Source of the DNA: Gammaproteobacteria bacterium RIFCSPHIGHO2_02_FULL_42_13
Lineage (GTDB): Bacteria; Pseudomonadota; Gammaproteobacteria; UBA12402
DNA length: 8,553 nucleotides
Assembly: GCA_001801405.1 (NCBI GenBank)
Contig: MGXQ01000006.1
Coordinates: 12,773 to 21,325, forward strand
Reading direction: 5' to 3'
Numbering within the stretch: position 1 is the first letter of the stretch; every line of letters begins with the position of its first letter. Below the pieces are notes generated by a model that searched no databases, was not told the origin of the DNA, and worked only from the letters and a program-made list of their open reading frames with translations. Both the position numbers and the translations under genes were made by a program. Shown one piece after another: positions 7,897 through 8,553 of this stretch.

Positions 7897-7947
7897 TCAC
7901 ATCCACCAACCAAGTGCTCGTGCACCTTTTTTTATTGCTCCTCTCAT
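7897..7947 (-). other. Possible 16-codon leader-like ORF with tandem Trp codons
   Basis: Inside the mraZ-rsmH spacer, an ATG 21 nt after the mraZ stop opens a short frame, MRGAIKKGARALGWWM. Its two Trp codons lie in or beside the 5' arm of hairpin stem 3 and its TGA falls in that loop. The layout recalls amino-acid leader peptides, but AAGG sits immediately before the ATG with no spacer, so initiation would depend on reinitiation after mraZ. No link between rsmH and tryptophan is known to me. Probably a chance ORF. Confidence 0.15.
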
Positions 7948-7968
7948 CCTTAAGAGGAGTAACCCTCT

Positions 7969-8421
7969 TTATAAAGACAATCGCTTCAATTCATCTGGCC
8001 AATCAGTCTGATCATGTTCAGATAACCATGCATCACGAACTTTCTGCCAGTGCGCGTCATCCCATAATTCAAATTTATTCCCTTGCCCCAATAACACGAG
8101 ATTCTTCCCAATGTTTGCATACTCACGCAACAACTGAGGCAGTAATAGTCGACCGTGACTATCTAATTCTAATTCCGTTGCGTGACCAATCAGCAATCGC
8201 TGAATGCGGCGCGTCGCCGGCTGAAAACTGGGTAGCTCGGCTATTTTCTGCTCTATTTTTTGCCATTCTTGAAGTGAATAGAGCAATAAACAGCGTTGCT
8301 CCGTGTCAATCGTCAAAATGAGCTGGCCGCCTGCCTCATCCTGCAGGCGCTGCCGATACCGAGTCGGCATGGCGACCCTTCCTTTTTCATCGACATTGAT
8401 CTCATTTATGCCACGAAACAT
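7969..8421 (-). CDS. mraZ: MraZ, transcriptional regulator of the dcw operon
   Basis: MraZ is a DNA-binding protein of the AbrB-like double-barrel fold that represses its own operon in E. coli. The product is 150 aa (E. coli has 152). It contains the two diagnostic repeats: VDEKGRVAMPTRYR (10-23) and LDSHGRLLLPQLLREYA (86-102), each with the D-x-x-G-R signature. I start it at the ATG at 8421, giving MFRGINEI, because MFRG is the normal family N-terminus and GAGGA lies 5 nt upstream. An in-frame ATG at 8433 is part of that ribosome binding site and would add four residues. The gene is first in the operon, follows a promoter with three GTGG boxes and is separated from rsmH by a structured spacer. 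The stop codon lies in a 12-bp palindrome, TCTTTATAAAGA (7966-7977). Confidence 0.97.
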   Translation of the reverse strand: MFRGINEINVDEKGRVAMPTRYRQRLQDEAGGQLILTIDTEQRCLLLYSLQEWQKIEQKIAELPSFQPATRRIQRLLIGHATELELDSHGRLLLPQLLREYANIGKNLVLLGQGNKFELWDDAHWQKVRDAWLSEHDQTDWPDELKRLSL

Positions 8422-8430
8422 GTTTTTCCT
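8422..8430 (-). promoter_or_regulatory. Ribosome binding site that fixes the mraZ start
   Basis: The transcript reads ATGAGGAAAAACATG. GAGGA with a 5-nt spacer serves the second ATG (8421). The first ATG (8433) overlaps the site and has no comparable purine run of its own, so the longer 154-aa version is unlikely. Confidence 0.85.
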
Positions 8431-8460
8431 CATTTGTTACGTCATAAATCAGCAAAATTG

Positions 8461-8486
8461 CCACTTTTTCCCACTTCGCACCACCC
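8461..8486 (-). promoter_or_regulatory. Three MraZ boxes (operator), GTGG repeats at 10-bp period
   Basis: On the transcribed strand the sequences GGGTGG, AAGTGG and AAGTGG start at 8486, 8476 and 8466, so the GTGG cores are exactly 10 bp apart, one DNA helical turn. MraZ proteins are known to bind such tandem GTGG/TGGG-type repeats with 10-bp spacing upstream of mraZ. The boxes lie directly downstream of the -10 element, over the expected transcription start, which fits repression by blocking RNA polymerase. MraZ is encoded immediately downstream, so autoregulation is the natural inference. Confidence 0.85.
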
Positions 8487-8492
8487 GCTGTA

Positions 8493-8521
8493 AATATAGG
8501 AGATAAATCATTGTTTTTCAA
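8493..8521 (-). promoter_or_regulatory. Sigma70-type promoter of the mraZ/dcw operon
   Basis: The -35 element TTGAAA is at 8521-8516 and the -10 element TATATT at 8498-8493, with a 17-bp spacer. Transcription would start near 8486, at the first MraZ box, leaving a leader of about 65 nt before mraZ. The DNA upstream of the -35 (8522-8553) is very AT-rich with A and T tracts that could act as an UP element. No other promoter in the window stood out as clearly. Confidence 0.75.
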
Positions 8522-8553
8522 GGTAAATATTAAGATAAATTGAAAAATTTTAA

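Larger units (their letters stand above)
7832..7968 (-). promoter_or_regulatory. mraZ-rsmH intercistronic RNA with five consecutive hairpins
   Basis: The spacer is 137 nt and can fold, in transcript order, into five stems. Stem 1 is CTCCTCT/AGAGGAG (7959-7938, 7 bp, 8-nt loop). Stem 2 is AGGTGC/GCACTT (7927-7912, 6 bp with one G-U, loop ACGA). Stem 3 is GTGGAT/ATCCAC (7906-7891, 6 bp, GNRA-type loop GTGA). Stem 4 is GACTTAAG/CTTGAGTC (7874-7852, 8 bp with one G-U, 7-nt loop). Stem 5 is GCTAC/GTAGC around the rsmH ribosome binding site (7849-7834). A competing pairing, AGAGG/CCTCT just after the mraZ stop, would exclude stem 1. No T-run follows any stem in the transcribed direction, so none looks like an intrinsic terminator. 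It could be an RNase processing site, a translational control element for rsmH, or unstructured filler. Confidence 0.4.

Noticed and set aside
7912..7933. A possible plus-strand intrinsic terminator: a small GTGC/GCAC hairpin followed by a T7 run
   Set aside because: The stem core is only 4 bp on that strand, and no plus-strand gene exists that would need it. On the transcribed strand the run reads as A bases, so it is not a terminator for the operon.
7884..8321. A 145-codon open frame on the plus strand opposite mraZ and the mraZ-rsmH spacer
   Set aside because: It is antisense to a clearly conserved mraZ, shows no recognisable motif and has no convincing ribosome binding site. It is best explained as a shadow of mraZ codon use.
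8431..8433. An earlier mraZ start that would give a 154-aa protein
   Set aside because: This ATG overlaps the GAGGA ribosome binding site of the next in-frame ATG, and family members begin with MFRG, which matches the later start.

Overview
The window is the upstream part of a division and cell wall (dcw) cluster, read entirely on the minus strand. The proteins resemble the Escherichia coli versions in motif, length and order (MraZ 150 aa, RsmH, a short bitopic FtsL, FtsI, MurE of the diaminopimelate-adding kind, MraY of 360 aa, MurD, FtsW). This suggests a Gram-negative bacterium, most likely a gammaproteobacterium. The DNA is fairly AT-rich and codon choice leans to A/T. A Legionellales or Coxiella-like host would fit, but that is a low-confidence guess from composition and gene order, not from a search.

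Layout, in transcription order from the right end: (1) a control region at about 8434-8553, with a good sigma70 promoter (TTGAAA, 17 bp, TATATT) followed by three GTGG boxes at exact 10-bp spacing, the expected MraZ operator; (2) mraZ, whose real start is 8421; (3) a 137-nt mraZ-rsmH gap that can fold into five consecutive hairpins, the last with the rsmH ribosome binding site in its loop; (4) rsmH, ftsL and ftsI, joined by 4-nt overlaps (ATGA, then GTGA, so ftsI starts with GTG); (5) murE after a 56-nt gap; (6) mraY only 13 nt after murE, with no murF between them; (7) murD, separated from mraY by 31 nt that are bridged exactly by an 11-codon mini-ORF; (8) ftsW, overlapping murD by ATGA and running off the left edge after 311 codons.

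The genes work together in septal wall synthesis. MurE and MurD build the peptide on cytoplasmic UDP-MurNAc, MraY transfers it to the lipid carrier to make lipid I, FtsW and FtsI polymerise and crosslink the septal glycan, and FtsL helps assemble and activate FtsWI. RsmH methylates 16S rRNA, and MraZ represses the operon. The missing step inside this window is MurF, which adds D-Ala-D-Ala.

This is mostly a conserved core region, not an accessory island. I see no mobile element, CRISPR array, tRNA or rRNA. The points worth following are the structured mraZ-rsmH spacer, the absent murF, the mini-ORF between mraY and murD, and a DNVR in place of DNPR motif in MurE.
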